Below are positions 26,203 to 37,201 of a stretch of DNA of 64,000 bases, in pieces. The DNA is taken from positions 4,092,001-4,156,000 of the forward strand of contig NZ_CP019428.1 in assembly GCF_009834565.1 (NCBI RefSeq), given 5' to 3'. The notes below the pieces were generated by a model. That model worked only from the letters and a program-made list of their open reading frames with translations. It ran no database searches and was not told the DNA's origin. The position numbers and the translations under genes are program-made. Origin of the DNA: Pseudomonas sp. R76. Its GTDB lineage: Bacteria; Pseudomonadota; Gammaproteobacteria; Pseudomonadales; Pseudomonadaceae. Within the stretch, counting starts at the first letter, position 1; each line of letters begins with the position of its first letter.

Positions 26203-27900
26203 TTATCGAGCAGTGAGCACGCTGCGCACCCGTTGTGTCAGGGCTTCGGGGCTGTAAGGCTTGCTCAGCAGATGAATGTCGGGGCTCAGCAAGTGATTGC
26301 TGGAGAGAATGTCGCGGGTGTGGCCGGAGGTAAACAGCACCGCCACCGGCGGCACCTGGGCGCGGGCCCAGTCGGCCAGGTCGGTACTTTTGACCCGACC
26401 GGGCATCACCACGTCGGTAAAGATCAGGTCCGGTTGCACGCCGCCCTGCAACGCTTGCATGGCGCGGTCGCCGTCTTCGGCGGTGAGCACGGTGTAGCCC
26501 GACTGCTCAAGCAACTCCACCACCGTCACGCGCACATCTTCGTTGTCCTCGACCACCAGAATCGTCTCCTGCCCGAAGAGGTGCGGCTCCGGTTCGACGT
26601 GGCTGTCCGGGCACTCTTCGCCCAGGCTGCGCGGGAAATACATCTGCACCACGGTGCCCTTGCTTTCCTCGCTCCACACCTCGACATGGCCGCCGCTTTG
26701 GCGGACGAAACCAAACACCATGCTCAGGCCCAGGCCGGTGCCATGGCCTTCGCGCTTGGTGGTAAAAAACGGTTCGAACACCCGCGCCAGGATCGCCGGC
26801 GACATACCCACGCCGATGTCCGTGACGGCCAGGCGCACATACTCGCCAGGGCGGATGCTCTTGCCCGCGCAGTCGTCGGGGTTGAGGATGATGTTCTCGC
26901 CGGTAATCCGAATCACGCCTTCGCCGTGCATGGCATCGCGGGCATTGATCGCCAGGTTGAGCAGTGCGTTTTCCAACTGGTTACGGTCGACGTTGATGCA
27001 CCACGAGTCTTGCGGCAATTGCACATCGATATGAATGGTTTCGCCCAATGCACGCTGCAGCAACTCGCCTAACCCTGCATAGATGCGCTGGGGGTTATAG
27101 ACGGCCGGCGACAAGGGTTGGCGGCGCGCAAACGCCAGCAACTGCGACGACAGTTTGGCACCGCGCTCCACCGCCGCAATGGCAGCCGAGACCCGCCGCT
27201 GTACCTGGGCGTTTTCCGGCTCATGCCGGGCCAACAGGTGCAGGTTGCCGGCGATCACTTGCAGCAGGTTATTGAAGTCGTGGGCCACGCCACCGGTCAG
27301 CCCGCCGATGGCTTCGAGCTTTTGCGATTGGCGCAGTTGGGCTTCGGCGGCGGAACGCGCCTGCACTTCGGCGGCTACGCGTTGCTCCAGGTTATGGGTC
27401 AATTCCTGGCGCACACGTTCGGACTGCACGTGGGCGGTGGTCTCCACCACAATCGCAAGCACGCCGGCCGGTTGTTGGTTATCCCCGGCGACGGGACTGT
27501 AGTAGAGGTCCATCCACACCTCTTCCGGCTGGCCATTGCGCAGCAGCACCAGCGCCTTGTCGTTATACGACAAGGTGCCGCCGGCCAGGCAGGTGTCCAG
27601 CACATACCGGTTGAAATCGGCGACTTCCGGCCAGCCCTGCTCAACGGGCGTGCCCAGCAGATACGGATGCCGCCCACCGGCAAATACCGAGTAGCTGTCG
27701 TTATAGATCATGTACCCCGCCTGCCCCCATAGCATCACCATGGGCATGGGCGATGCCAACAGCATCTGCACGGCGCTGACCAGGCTGGTGGGCCAGGCGT
27801 CGATCGGGCCGAGGTCGGTGGTCGACCAATCGAAGGCGCGGATTCGCTGGGCCATTTCACCGCCCCAGCCTTCGCAGCCATGGGTGTTGGATAAAAAATG
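26203..27900 (-). CDS. Hybrid sensor histidine kinase/response regulator
   Basis: A soluble kinase of about 565 aa with no evident membrane helix. In order it has a PAS/GAF-like sensor (about residues 20-155), a coiled linker, a HisKA motif GGVAHDFNNLL (H207 with this start), an HATPase domain with N, G1 (DIGVGM) and G2 (GHGTGLGLS) boxes, and a C-terminal receiver domain (TDVVMPG aspartate, SKPYSPE lysine). The start at 27900 is inferred from domain extent; a TTG at 27978 is also in frame. It lies directly upstream of the UvrA2 gene. Confidence 0.85.
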   Translation of the reverse strand, partial: HFLSNTHGCEGWGGEMAQRIRAFDWSTTDLGPIDAWPTSLVSAVQMLLASPMPMVMLWGQAGYMIYNDSYSVFAGGRHPYLLGTPVEQGWPEVADFNRYVLDTCLAGGTLSYNDKALVLLRNGQPEEVWMDLYYSPVAGDNQQPAGVLAIVVETTAHVQSERVRQELTHNLEQRVAAEVQARSAAEAQLRQSQKLEAIGGLTGGVAHDFNNLLQVIAGNLHLLARHEPENAQVQRRVSAAIAAVERGAKLSSQLLAFARRQPLSPAVYNPQRIYAGLGELLQRALGETIHIDVQLPQDSWCINVDRNQLENALLNLAINARDAMHGEGVIRITGENIILNPDDCAGKSIRPGEYVRLAVTDIGVGMSPAILARVFEPFFTTKREGHGTGLGLSMVFGFVRQSGGHVEVWSEESKGTVVQMYFPRSLGEECPDSHVEPEPHLFGQETILVVEDNEDVRVTVVELLEQSGYTVLTAEDGDRAMQALQGGVQPDLIFTDVVMPGRVKSTDLADWARAQVPPVAVLFTSGHTRDILSSNHLLSPDIHLLSKPYSPEALTQRVRSVLTAR

Positions 27901-28029
27901 CATCAATTGGCTCGTGGCGAAGAGAAAGATGGAGTCGTGGCGCAGTTCCACTGATAAAAACTTGGAGCCTGGCGGCAATAAATCGTTTCATTGCATATAG
28001 CTTATCCGTGGAGACCTGAGCAACTCCCC

Positions 28030-31000
28030 TCAGTGAAAATCCCGGCTGCGCACATTAATGCCCTCCAGCAGCGGCGTCAGGTCGGTCAAGCGCCCGGCAA
28101 TCAAATGCCGCACTTCGCCTACCGCCTCCCAGCGCCCGTCGACTTTCAATAGCCGCGAACCGACCAACGCCTGGCGCTGACGCTCGGCCAGATCACGCCA
28201 GACCACCACATTGAGGTTGCCGAATTCGTCTTCCAGGGTGACGAAGGTCACCCCGCTGGCGGTGCCTGGGCGCTGCCGGCCAGTGACCAGGCCGGCGACG
28301 CTGACATTGCGCCCATGTTCTACCGCCATCAGCTCAAGGGAGCTGCGGCAGCGGCGCTTGCGCAATTCACCCCGCAGCAGCGCCAGCGGATGCGGGCCGA
28401 GGGTGGTGCCGAGTGTGGCGTAGTCGGCGTGCAGGTCCTCGCCGACCGTCGGTGCCGGCAGCGCCACCGCCGCTTCGTCAGGGCTGGGCAGGCCGGCGAA
28501 CAAGCCAAGCTGTTTATGCACGCCCGCCACGTCCCAGCGCGCCTTGTGCCGGTTGCCCGCCAGGGCGCGCAAGGCGCCCGAGTCCGCCAACAGCGCCTGG
28601 GCGCGCGCATCCAACCCGGCGCGCTCGTCGAGGTCGGCAATGTCACTGAACGTGCGGCGCTGGCGGGCTGCCTCGATGCGCCGTCCATCCTCTTCGCGAA
28701 ACCCCGAGATCATGCGCAACCCCATGCGAATCGCCGGTTGCTGGCCGTCGATGGGTTCCAGGCTGCAATCCCAGTCACTGGCCAGCACATCCACCGGGCG
28801 AATCTGCAGGCGATGCCGCCGCGCGTCCTGCAGGATCTGGTCCGGGCTGTAGAAGCCCATGGGCCAGCTGTTGATCAGCGCACAGGCAAAGGCCGCCGGC
28901 TCGTGACATTTGAGCCAGCAACTGGCGTAGGTGAGCAAGGCAAAACTGGCCGCGTGGGACTCGGGAAAGCCGTAGCTGCCAAAGCCTTTGATCTGCTCGA
29001 AGATCTGCGCGGCAAAGGCTTCGCTGTAGCCGTTTTTAAGCATGCCGGTGCGCAGGCGTTCCTGATGCGGTTCCAGCCCGCCGTGGCGTTTCCAGGCGGC
29101 CATGGAGCGGCGCAACTGGTCGGCCTCGCCGGGGCCGTAGTCGGCGGCGACCATGGCGATCTGCATGACCTGCTCCTGGAACAGCGGCACGCCCAGGGTG
29201 CGCTCCAGCACCGCCTTCAGTTGCGGGGATGGATAAGTCGTCGGATCTTCTTTATTACGCCTGCGCAGGTACGGGTGCACCATGCCGCCCTGGATCGGCC
29301 CGGGGCGCACGATGGCGACCTCGATCACCAGGTCATAAAAAGTTTGCGGCTTGAGCCTTGGCAGCATCGACATCTGCGCGCGCGACTCGATCTGGAACAC
29401 GCCGACGGTGTCGGCCTTGCTGATCATCGCGTAGGTCGCGGCGTCTTCCTTGGGGATGGTCGCCAGGGCCAAATCCAGGTTGCGATGACGACGCAGCAAA
29501 TCGAAGCAGCGGCGGATCGCACTGAGCATGCCCAAGGCCAGAATATCCACCTTGAGCAGGCCGACGGCGTCGAGGTCGTCTTTGTCCCACTGGATAATCG
29601 TGCGTTCGGCCATGGCGGCGTTTTCCACCGGCACCAAGGTGTCCAGCGGGTGTTCGGAAATCACAAAGCCACCCGGGTGCTGGGACAAGTGCCGGGGAAA
29701 GCCGATCAACTGTTGGGTAAGTGTAAGCACGCGGCGCAGGATCGGGCTTTGCGGGTCAAAGCCGCCCTCGCGCAAGCGCTCCAAAGGCGGCGCATCTTCA
29801 CTCCAGCGCCCGCAGCATTCAGCCAAGGCGTTGATCTGGTCGGGCGGCAAGCCGAGGGCCTTGGCCACATCGCGCACCGCGCCGGCCGCGTGGTAGCTGC
29901 TGACCACCGCCGTCAAGGCCGCGCGCGTGCGGCCGTAGCGCTGGAACACGTACTGCAGCACTTCTTCACGGCGCTCGTGTTCGAAGTCGACGTCGATATC
30001 CGGCGGCTCGTTGCGCTCCTTGGACAGGAAGCGCTCGAACAGCATGTTCATCAGGCTCGGGTCGATTTCGGTGATGCCCAAGGCAAAACACACCGCCGAG
30101 TTGGCCGCCGAGCCCCGACCCTGGCACAGGATCGAACGGCTGCGGGCGAAGCGCACGATGTCGTGCACGGTGAGGAAATAACTTTCGTAGCCCAGTTCGC
30201 TGATCAGCGCCAGCTCATGGTTGATCTGCTGCAAGGTCTTGGCGTCGACACCCTGCGGCCAGCGCTGGGCGATGCCCTCTTCGGTGAGCTGGCGCAGCCA
30301 GGATTGCGCATCCTGGCCTTCGGGCACCAACTCTCGCGGGTAGTGGTAACGCAACTGGCTGAGGTCGAAGGTGCAGCGCTGCGCGATGGCCTGGGTTTCG
30401 TCGAGCAAGGCTTGCGGGTACAGCGCGGCCAGGGCGTCGAGGCTGCGCAGGTGCCGCTCGCCATTGGGGTGCAGGCGCGTGCCGGCGTCGGCCACCGTGA
30501 CGTGATGGCGGATGGCGGTCATGGTGTCTTGCAGGGCGCGGCGGCCACGCGCATGCATATGCACATCACCGCAGGCCACTGCGCGAATGTTCAGGCTGGC
30601 GGCCAAGGCCAGGCGCTGCTGCAGATGGCGCGCGTCGTCCTGGCCGCAATGCAATTGCACCGCCAGCCACAGGCGTTCGGCAAACGTGCGGCGCAGCCAT
30701 TGGATCGAGGCTTGGGTGTCGCTGTCTTCGGCCACCCACAGCGCCAGCAGGCCGGGCAGCGGCTGCTCGAAGTCTTCCTGCAACAGGCGATAGCTGCCTT
30801 TCTCGGCGCGGCGTCGGGCCACAGTGATCAGGCGGCACAGGTGCTGGTAGCCGCTGAGGTTTTCTACCAGCAACACCAGTTTCGGGCCGTTTTCGATGCG
30901 TACCTCGCTGCCGATGATCAGCGGCATGTCCACCGCCTTCGCCGCCTGCCAGGCCCGCACGATGCCGGCCAAGGTGCATTCGTCGGTGATTGCCAAGGCG

Positions 31001-31101
31001 CTATAGCCTTGGCGCCTGGCCCGCTCGAACAACTCCAGGGCACTCGACGCGCCGCGCTGGAAACTGAAATTGGACAGGCAATGCAGCTCGGCATAGTTCA
31101 T
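28030..31101 (-). CDS. dnaE2: Error-prone DNA polymerase DnaE2 (ImuC)
   Basis: A 1023-aa C-family polymerase with an N-terminal PHP domain, the catalytic [10 protein letters not shown] palm motif, and thumb/fingers and OB-fold regions. Its length is typical of DnaE2 and shorter than the replicative DnaE1. The start at 31101 overlaps the imuB stop (ATGA), showing translational coupling; the 78-residue upstream extension is a shadow of imuB. With ImuA and ImuB it carries out SOS-induced mutagenic translesion synthesis. Confidence 0.95.
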   Translation of the reverse strand: MNYAELHCLSNFSFQRGASSALELFERARRQGYSALAITDECTLAGIVRAWQAAKAVDMPLIIGSEVRIENGPKLVLLVENLSGYQHLCRLITVARRRAEKGSYRLLQEDFEQPLPGLLALWVAEDSDTQASIQWLRRTFAERLWLAVQLHCGQDDARHLQQRLALAASLNIRAVACGDVHMHARGRRALQDTMTAIRHHVTVADAGTRLHPNGERHLRSLDALAALYPQALLDETQAIAQRCTFDLSQLRYHYPRELVPEGQDAQSWLRQLTEEGIAQRWPQGVDAKTLQQINHELALISELGYESYFLTVHDIVRFARSRSILCQGRGSAANSAVCFALGITEIDPSLMNMLFERFLSKERNEPPDIDVDFEHERREEVLQYVFQRYGRTRAALTAVVSSYHAAGAVRDVAKALGLPPDQINALAECCGRWSEDAPPLERLREGGFDPQSPILRRVLTLTQQLIGFPRHLSQHPGGFVISEHPLDTLVPVENAAMAERTIIQWDKDDLDAVGLLKVDILALGMLSAIRRCFDLLRRHRNLDLALATIPKEDAATYAMISKADTVGVFQIESRAQMSMLPRLKPQTFYDLVIEVAIVRPGPIQGGMVHPYLRRRNKEDPTTYPSPQLKAVLERTLGVPLFQEQVMQIAMVAADYGPGEADQLRRSMAAWKRHGGLEPHQERLRTGMLKNGYSEAFAAQIFEQIKGFGSYGFPESHAASFALLTYASCWLKCHEPAAFACALINSWPMGFYSPDQILQDARRHRLQIRPVDVLASDWDCSLEPIDGQQPAIRMGLRMISGFREEDGRRIEAARQRRTFSDIADLDERAGLDARAQALLADSGALRALAGNRHKARWDVAGVHKQLGLFAGLPSPDEAAVALPAPTVGEDLHADYATLGTTLGPHPLALLRGELRKRRCRSSLELMAVEHGRNVSVAGLVTGRQRPGTASGVTFVTLEDEFGNLNVVVWRDLAERQRQALVGSRLLKVDGRWEAVGEVRHLIAGRLTDLTPLLEGINVRSRDFH

Positions 31102-32513
31102 GCAAACCAGCCTTGCAGCCACAGCCCGTCGTTTTGCCCGACGCTGCGATAGGCCCAGCCTTGCTGCCCGGCGCGGGTCTGGATCAGGTAATAGTCGCGG
31201 CGCACATCGGCGCCATCCCACCAGCCGGACTCGATGCGCTCCGGGCCCATCAGAATCTGCACGCCCTGCTCGGCCAGCAAAGTCGGTTCGGGCAATAACC
31301 AGCCAGGGCGTTGCACCTTGTTCAAAGTGGGGCACACACGGTTATCGGCGGCCGCTTGCCAGGCGCATTCAGGGCGGTGGTCGGCATGAAAGCGCAAGCC
31401 TTGCACGGCCTCATCGCCAAGGCGCGCGCGCAGGCGTTCGCGCAGTTGCTCCCAGGGCAAGGTCTGTTGCGGGCGGTCGTCGAACAGGTCCTGGCGCTGT
31501 GGCACGAACACCGGCAAGTCCTGGGCCACCAGGCGAAAGCCGCGTACCGGCGAGGTCACTTGCACCTGCTCGAGGCGCCCTCGGGCCAGTTCAAAGAGCA
31601 TCGCCGGTTCGCGTTCGGCGCTGAGCAGGCCGACTTTGATCACGCTGTCGGGCGCCTGGGCGTGCTCCAGGTGCAGGTCGAAGCGCTGCACGCCACTGTC
31701 GCGGCCGCAGAGGAAGGCGGACAGGTCGCCGGTCAACCGGCGTAACGGAAACAGCAGCGCCTGGTGGGATTGCACGTCGAAATTCAGCTCGATGCGCACA
31801 TCGAACTGGTCCGGCGGCTGATAGAACGCCAGCGCCAGCGGGCGTTGCCCGGTCAGCGCATCCAGGTGTTTGAGCAGGCTGGCGTCAAAGCGCCGCGCCA
31901 GGGTGTGCCGGGGCAACGCCTGCACCTGGGCGAGGCTGCGCAGGCCCATGCGTGATAAGGCCGTGGCGGCGTGCGGGTCGAGGCCGGCGCGGTCAATCGG
32001 CAGTGGTGCCAGGGCTTGCAGCAAGGCGTGATCATCGGCCACGGCCAGGCCATCGTAAAGATTCGCCAGCACGCGCGCCGCTGCCGGGTTGGGCGCGGCG
32101 ACGATACGGTGGCGAAAGCCCAGCTCGGTCAACTCCTTGCGCAGCCGCGCCTCGAACTGCGGCCACGGCCCGAACAGGCCCAGGCTCGATTCGATCTCGA
32201 ACAACAAGGCGCGCGGGTAATACAGGCTGACCTGGGAACTGAAACGGTAGGCCCAGGCCGCGAGAAACTGCTGCCAGCGCTCGATCTCGGCGGGGTCGTA
32301 TTCGGCGCTGGCGAAGGTCTTGGCCAGCGCATGCGCCGCCGTCAGCGATTGACCGGGGCGCAGGCCCAAGGCCCGGGCGGCTTCATTGACGGTTTGCAGC
32401 ACGCGGCGCTGCGGCGTGCCGGCCAGCAACGCAAGGGGTTGGTCGGGCTCGGGGTGCAGGCGCTGCACCCCGTCCAGCGCCAATTGCGGGAACACAATAC
32501 ACACCCAGCGCAT
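31098..32513 (-). CDS. imuB: ImuB, Y-family polymerase-like translesion factor
   Basis: A 471-aa protein of the Y-family fold that lacks the usual catalytic acidic residues, as expected for ImuB. In the mutasome it serves as the hub that ties DnaE2 to the beta clamp. A possible clamp-binding motif QQTLPW lies towards the C-terminal third. The start at 32513 ([11 protein letters not shown]) matches the family start; the longer frame enters imuA. It follows imuA by 7 nt and overlaps dnaE2. Confidence 0.93.
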   Translation of the reverse strand: MRWVCIVFPQLALDGVQRLHPEPDQPLALLAGTPQRRVLQTVNEAARALGLRPGQSLTAAHALAKTFASAEYDPAEIERWQQFLAAWAYRFSSQVSLYYPRALLFEIESSLGLFGPWPQFEARLRKELTELGFRHRIVAAPNPAAARVLANLYDGLAVADDHALLQALAPLPIDRAGLDPHAATALSRMGLRSLAQVQALPRHTLARRFDASLLKHLDALTGQRPLALAFYQPPDQFDVRIELNFDVQSHQALLFPLRRLTGDLSAFLCGRDSGVQRFDLHLEHAQAPDSVIKVGLLSAEREPAMLFELARGRLEQVQVTSPVRGFRLVAQDLPVFVPQRQDLFDDRPQQTLPWEQLRERLRARLGDEAVQGLRFHADHRPECAWQAAADNRVCPTLNKVQRPGWLLPEPTLLAEQGVQILMGPERIESGWWDGADVRRDYYLIQTRAGQQGWAYRSVGQNDGLWLQGWFA

Positions 32514-32520
32514 GGCAACC

Positions 32521-33135
32521 TCAGTGCCCCGCCAGCGCAATCGGCGCCGGATGGGCCAGCCCACCGCGGCACTTGAGCACGCGCACTTGCGCGGGTTTTG
32601 CCTCAACGGTCAGGCGCAAGGCGGCGGGTGAGGCATTCACCGCTTCATTTAAAGCGCGCCAGGCAAACGCCAGGGTCTGGCCGGTTTCGGCCGCCACCTG
32701 CAAACGGCGCAAAGCACGGTCATCGGCCTTGCGCGGCCAGCACAACACCGCGCCGCAACTGCCGGAACGCAGGCATTGCTCGACTGCCCATAAGGCATCG
32801 CGCTCCTCGGCCTGGATCACCGAGAGCTGGCGCAAGTCCACCCCGGCGTTCTGCCAGGCGTGCGGGTACGGCGTATAAGGTGGCGCGACCAGCACAATGC
32901 GCTCGCCTGCCGCCGACAGCCGCGCCAGGGTCGGCAACACCAATTGCAGTTCACCGACACCTTCCTTGGCCATCAATATTTCGCTCAACGCCGATTCCGG
33001 CCAGCCGCCCGTGGGCAGTACTGCGTCCAGCGCCGCCAGCCCAGTGGGGTGCACGCTGGCCGGTGGCGCGGCGGGCCGGCCCTTCCAGACGCGGCCGCCA
33101 TTGAACAGCGCGTCCAGGGCAACGACGGCGCCCAT
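32521..33135 (-). CDS. imuA: ImuA, translesion synthesis-associated protein
   Basis: A 204-aa RecA/SulA-like protein. Recognisable segments are TGLAALDAVLPTGGWPESALSEI near the N-terminus (split over about residues 31-54) and a hydrophobic ERIVLVAPPYTPYP strand. It modulates the ImuB-DnaE2 mutasome. Its start codon overlaps the lexA2 stop by one base (TGATG arrangement on the minus strand), so it is co-translated with the repressor. Confidence 0.92.
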   Translation of the reverse strand: MGAVVALDALFNGGRVWKGRPAAPPASVHPTGLAALDAVLPTGGWPESALSEILMAKEGVGELQLVLPTLARLSAAGERIVLVAPPYTPYPHAWQNAGVDLRQLSVIQAEERDALWAVEQCLRSGSCGAVLCWPRKADDRALRRLQVAAETGQTLAFAWRALNEAVNASPAALRLTVEAKPAQVRVLKCRGGLAHPAPIALAGH

Positions 33136-33752
33136 CAGCCTTGCCTCACCAGGCCGCAGAACACCCCTTCGATGGCCAGGTCCTGATCAGGCCCGACCAC
33201 GATGGGTTGATACGCGGGGTTACGCGGCAACAGGCGCACATGCTCGCCATGGCGTTCAAAGCGTTTGATGGTGACTTCGCCGTCCAGGCGCGCCACCACA
33301 ATCTGGCCGTTCAAGGCTTCGGCACTGCGGCGTACGCCGACCAGGTCACCGTCGAGGATGCCGTCTTCGATCATTGAGTCGCCCTGGACGCGCAGCAGGT
33401 AGTCCGGGGTTTTCGCGAAGGTGGCGGGGTCGAGTTGCAGGCGGTTGTGCACTTCGGCGTCGGCGCCGATAGGCAATCCCGCCGCAACACGGCCAAGCAC
33501 CGGCACGTCCAGCCATTCGGGGCGAGCCGGTTGGTTGAGCAGGCGGATACCGCGCGCCTGGTTGGGGTTGACCTCGATGAAGCCGGCTTCGGTGAGCGCC
33601 ACCACGTGCTTGCGGGCGACGCTGCGCGAGGCGAAGCCGAACGCCTCGGCGATCTCGGCGAGGCTGGGCGGTTGGCCTTGTTGCGCGATGCGGTCGCGGA
33701 TAAAGGTCAGGATGGCGGTGCGGCGGGGAGTCAGGGTCGTCATGGAGTACAT
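33135..33752 (-). CDS. lexA2: LexA2-type SOS repressor
   Basis: A 205-aa LexA protein: N-terminal winged helix (SLAEIAEAFGF), the auto-cleavage site Ala-Gly in RVAAGLPIG, catalytic serine in QGDSMIEDG and lysine in ARLDGEVTIKR. The ATG at 33752 has AAGAG upstream; an ATG at 33743 would remove three residues. The start region overlaps its own operator. It heads the imuA-imuB-dnaE2 operon, the arrangement described as the second LexA regulon in pseudomonads. It is distinct from the chromosomal LexA1 that recognises CTGT-N8-ACAG. Confidence 0.93.
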   Translation of the reverse strand: MYSMTTLTPRRTAILTFIRDRIAQQGQPPSLAEIAEAFGFASRSVARKHVVALTEAGFIEVNPNQARGIRLLNQPARPEWLDVPVLGRVAAGLPIGADAEVHNRLQLDPATFAKTPDYLLRVQGDSMIEDGILDGDLVGVRRSAEALNGQIVVARLDGEVTIKRFERHGEHVRLLPRNPAYQPIVVGPDQDLAIEGVFCGLVRQG

Positions 33753-33760
33753 TTGTACTC
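33745..33760. promoter_or_regulatory. LexA2 operator
   Basis: Perfect palindrome GAGTAC-ATTT-GTACTC, i.e. a GTAC-N4-GTAC core, across the lexA2 start codon. It agrees with the GTAC-N4-G(T/A)-type LexA2 box reported for P. putida and differs from the E. coli-type box. Binding would block both transcription and the start region of the cassette. Confidence 0.8.
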
Positions 33761-34243
33761 TTGTGGGAATTTTCTGACAATAGCCATCAGTCGGGGGCCG
33801 AGAGGGTGATTGAGCTCATTGCCACCCGGTTTCTGGCAAAACATTGATCCAGAGCGCTATTCACCTGAATAAAATCGGTTAAAAGATCCCCTGCATGAAC
33901 TAGCGGCACTCTAGCAAGTAACAGCAACTTCCCCCGTTACACCACACCCATCCGCTTAAAACCCACGCAAACAATATTCATTATCATTTAGCCCATGAAA
34001 ACTTCGTTACTGGTTAAACAAAACATATTTGATAAAAAGCCCGCTAATGCCCGCCACGCAAGGGCTACAGCCCCAAGAAGGTGCACTATGTGCTTATTCC
34101 ATCGAATAATTTCGCTATAGGAATTTTACTTGCCCGGTGTTTAGCCATAAAATCACCGCGATTGATTGCAGTGCGACATATCGTCACTGCATCGTTACTT
34201 TTTCGAGCTCAGAGACCTTTGCTCTCTGTTAAGGATTTCCAGC
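33761..34243. promoter_or_regulatory. Divergent lexA2/nuo intergenic region
   Basis: About 480 bp without a gene, noticeably AT-rich from 33840 to 34200. It should hold the nuo promoter. Two hairpins are visible in the nuo leader: GCAGTG/CACTGC at 34168-34190 and CAGAGA/TCTCTG at 34210-34228, the latter ending 2 nt before the AAGGA ribosome site. A loose Fur-like match (ATTCATTATCATTT) at about 33977-33990 is too weak to call. Confidence 0.5.
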
Positions 34244-34657
34244 ATGACCGAAGCGACAGGACTCATGGCCCACAACTGGGGCTTTGCCATTTTCCTCCTC
34301 GGTGTTGTCGGCCTTTGCGCCTTCATGCTTGGTGTCTCCAGCCTCCTCGGGTCAAAAGCCTGGGGCCGCAGCAAAAATGAACCGTTCGAGTCCGGCATGC
34401 TGCCTACAGGTGGCGCCCGCTTGCGGCTCTCAGCCAAATTCTATCTGGTCGCGATGCTGTTCGTGATCTTCGATATCGAAGCCCTCTTTCTCTTTGCCTG
34501 GTCTGTGTCCGTCCGCGAAAGCGGCTGGACCGGATTCGTCGAAGCCCTCGTTTTCATAGCAATTCTGTTGGCAGGCCTTGTCTACCTATTTCGAGTGGGC
34601 GCCCTTGATTGGGCTCCGGAAGCTCGTCGCAAGCGGCAAGCGAAGCTGAAACAATGA
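34244..34657 (+). CDS. nuoA: NADH-quinone oxidoreductase subunit A
   Basis: A 137-aa complex I membrane subunit with three transmembrane helices. The conserved loop [14 protein letters not shown] and the acidic FDIEALFLF segment of helix 2 are present. The start at 34244 has TAAGGA upstream; a longer frame from 34166 has no site. It is the first gene of the nuo operon. The subunit is part of the quinone-site/proton-channel interface. Confidence 0.96.
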   Translation: MTEATGLMAHNWGFAIFLLGVVGLCAFMLGVSSLLGSKAWGRSKNEPFESGMLPTGGARLRLSAKFYLVAMLFVIFDIEALFLFAWSVSVRESGWTGFVEALVFIAILLAGLVYLFRVGALDWAPEARRKRQAKLKQ

Positions 34658-34667
34658 GGCTTTGGCG

Positions 34668-35342
34668 ATGCAATACAATCTCACCAGGATCGACCCGGAT
34701 GCTCCTAACGAGCAGTACCCAATCGGCGAACGCGAAACCGTTTCCGACCCGTTAGAAGACCAAGTCCACAAAAACATCTACATGGGCAAGCTGGAAGACG
34801 TGCTGAGTGGCGCGGTCAACTGGGGACGCAAGAACTCCCTGTGGCCGTACAACTTCGGTCTTTCGTGCTGCTACGTGGAAATGACCACCGCCTTCACGGC
34901 GCCCCACGACATCGCGCGCTTTGGCGCCGAAGTTATCCGGGCATCACCGCGCCAGGCGGATTTCATGGTTATCGCCGGAACCTGCTTTATCAAGATGGCG
35001 CCGATCATTCAGCGTCTCTACGAGCAAATGCTCGAGCCGAAGTGGGTTATCTCCATGGGTTCGTGCGCCAACTCCGGTGGCATGTACGACATCTACTCCG
35101 TCGTTCAAGGGGTGGACAAGTTCCTGCCCGTGGACGTCTACGTGCCTGGCTGCCCGCCCCGCCCTGAAGCATTCCTGCAAGGCTTGATGCTGCTGCAGGA
35201 ATCGATTGGCAAGGAGCGTCGCCCGCTTTCCTGGGTCGTCGGTGATCAAGGCGTGTACCGCGCCGAGATGCCGTCGCAAAAGGAACAGCGCCGCGAACAG
35301 CGAATCGCAGTCACCAACCTGCGCAGCCCCGACGAAGTCTGA
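34668..35342 (+). CDS. nuoB: NADH-quinone oxidoreductase subunit B
   Basis: A 224-aa peripheral subunit that carries the terminal [4Fe-4S] cluster N2. The ligands are the adjacent cysteines of GLSCCYVEM plus cysteines in GSCANSGG and PGCPPRPE. The ATG at 34668 has GAGG 8 nt upstream; a TTG at 34662 is the only alternative. It begins 10 nt after nuoA. Confidence 0.96.
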   Translation: MQYNLTRIDPDAPNEQYPIGERETVSDPLEDQVHKNIYMGKLEDVLSGAVNWGRKNSLWPYNFGLSCCYVEMTTAFTAPHDIARFGAEVIRASPRQADFMVIAGTCFIKMAPIIQRLYEQMLEPKWVISMGSCANSGGMYDIYSVVQGVDKFLPVDVYVPGCPPRPEAFLQGLMLLQESIGKERRPLSWVVGDQGVYRAEMPSQKEQRREQRIAVTNLRSPDEV

Positions 35343-35414
35343 TCCAGCACCGCTTCTTTTATAGAACGAAAACCTGGCTTCATTCTTTACGTTGACCGAA
35401 AGCGATAAAAAACC

Positions 35415-37199
35415 ATGACTACAGGCAGTGCTCTGTACATCCCGCCTTATAAGGCAGACGACCAGGATGTGGTCGTCGAACTCAATAACCGTTTTGGCCC
35501 TGACGCCTTCACCGCCCAGGCCACACGCACCGGTATGCCGGTGCTGTGGGTGGCGCGCGCCAAGCTCGTCGAAGTCCTGACCTTCCTGCGCAACCTGCCC
35601 AAGCCGTACGTCATGCTCTATGACCTGCATGGCGTGGACGAGCGTCTGCGCACCAAGCGCCAGGGGCTGCCGAGCGGCGCCGATTTCACCGTGTTCTATC
35701 ACCTGCTGTCGATCGAACGTAACAGCGACGTGATGATCAAGGTGGCGCTGTCCGAGAGCGACCTGAGCGTGCCGACCGTGACCGGTATCTGGCCGAACGC
35801 CAGCTGGTACGAGCGTGAAGTCTGGGACATGTTCGGCATCGACTTCCCGGGCCACCCGCACCTGACGCGCATCATGATGCCGCCGACCTGGGAAGGTCAC
35901 CCGCTGCGCAAGGACTTCCCGGCGCGCGCCACCGAATTCGATCCGTTCAGCCTCAACCTCGCCAAGCAACAGCTTGAAGAAGAGGCTGCGCGCTTCCGTC
36001 CGGAAGACTGGGGCATGAAACGCTCCGGCACCAACGAGGACTACATGTTCCTCAACCTGGGCCCGAACCACCCTTCGGCTCACGGTGCCTTCCGTATCAT
36101 CCTGCAACTGGACGGCGAAGAAATCGTCGACTGCGTGCCGGACATCGGCTACCACCACCGTGGTGCCGAAAAAATGGCCGAGCGCCAGTCCTGGCACAGC
36201 TTCATCCCGTACACCGACCGTATCGACTACCTCGGCGGCGTGATGAACAACCTGCCGTACGTGCTCTCGGTCGAGAAGCTGGCCGGCATTAAAGTGCCGG
36301 ACCGCGTCGACACCATCCGCATCATGATGGCCGAGTTCTTCCGGATCACCAGCCACCTGCTGTTCCTGGGTACCTACATCCAGGACGTCGGCGCCATGAC
36401 CCCGGTGTTCTTTACCTTCACCGACCGTCAGCGCGCCTACAAGGTCATCGAAGCCATCACCGGTTTCCGCCTGCACCCGGCCTGGTATCGCATCGGCGGT
36501 GTGGCGCACGACCTGCCGAACGGCTGGGAGCGCCTGGTCAAGGAATTCATCGACTGGATGCCCAAGCGTCTGGACGAGTACCAGAAAGCCGCCCTCGACA
36601 ACAGCATCCTCAAGGGCCGGACCATCGGCGTTGCCCAATACAACACCAAAGAAGCCTTGGAATGGGGCGTCACCGGTGCCGGTCTGCGCTCAACGGGTTG
36701 CGATTTCGACCTGCGTAAAGCGCGCCCATACTCCGGCTACGAGAACTTCGAATTCGAAGTGCCGCTGGCCGCGAATGGCGACGCCTACGACCGTTGCATC
36801 GTGCGCGTCGAAGAAATGCGCCAGAGCCTGAAGATCATCGAGCAGTGCATGCGCAACATGCCGGCCGGCCCGTACAAGGCGGATCACCCGCTGACCACGC
36901 CGCCGCCGAAAGAGCGCACGCTGCAGCACATCGAAACCCTGATCACGCACTTCCTGCAAGTTTCGTGGGGCCCGGTAATGCCGGCCAACGAATCCTTCCA
37001 GATGATCGAAGCGACCAAGGGTATCAACAGTTATTACCTGACGAGCGATGGCGGCACCATGAGCTACCGCACCCGGATTCGTACCCCAAGTTTTGCCCAC
37101 TTGCAGCAGATCCCTTCGGTGATCAAAGGCGAGATGGTCGCGGACTTGATTGCGTACCTGGGTAGTATCGATTTCGTTATGGCCGACGTGGACCGCTAA
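35415..37199 (+). CDS. nuoC: NADH-quinone oxidoreductase subunit C/D (fused)
   Basis: A 594-aa fusion of NuoC (about residues 1-185) and NuoD (about 205-594), as in other gamma-proteobacteria. NuoC shows the 30-kDa motif [18 protein letters not shown], and NuoD the [10 protein letters not shown] motif that lines the quinone pocket near cluster N2. A 72-bp gap separates it from nuoB. It forms the quinone-reducing module with NuoB. Confidence 0.96.
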   Translation: MTTGSALYIPPYKADDQDVVVELNNRFGPDAFTAQATRTGMPVLWVARAKLVEVLTFLRNLPKPYVMLYDLHGVDERLRTKRQGLPSGADFTVFYHLLSIERNSDVMIKVALSESDLSVPTVTGIWPNASWYEREVWDMFGIDFPGHPHLTRIMMPPTWEGHPLRKDFPARATEFDPFSLNLAKQQLEEEAARFRPEDWGMKRSGTNEDYMFLNLGPNHPSAHGAFRIILQLDGEEIVDCVPDIGYHHRGAEKMAERQSWHSFIPYTDRIDYLGGVMNNLPYVLSVEKLAGIKVPDRVDTIRIMMAEFFRITSHLLFLGTYIQDVGAMTPVFFTFTDRQRAYKVIEAITGFRLHPAWYRIGGVAHDLPNGWERLVKEFIDWMPKRLDEYQKAALDNSILKGRTIGVAQYNTKEALEWGVTGAGLRSTGCDFDLRKARPYSGYENFEFEVPLAANGDAYDRCIVRVEEMRQSLKIIEQCMRNMPAGPYKADHPLTTPPPKERTLQHIETLITHFLQVSWGPVMPANESFQMIEATKGINSYYLTSDGGTMSYRTRIRTPSFAHLQQIPSVIKGEMVADLIAYLGSIDFVMADVDR

Positions 37200-37201
37200 G
37201 C

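Noticed and set aside
28315..31152. 945-aa open frame antisense to dnaE2
   Set aside because: The sense strand carries an unmistakable DnaE2 with all motifs. Long antisense frames are common in GC-rich DNA with biased third positions, and this one has no recognisable domain.
33977..33990. Fur-box-like sequence in the lexA2-nuoA gap
   Set aside because: Only a partial match to the 19-bp consensus in an AT-rich stretch where chance matches are expected.
34081..34380. 99-aa frame over the nuoA leader
   Set aside because: Overlaps nuoA in another frame, has no ribosome site and no homologous motif.
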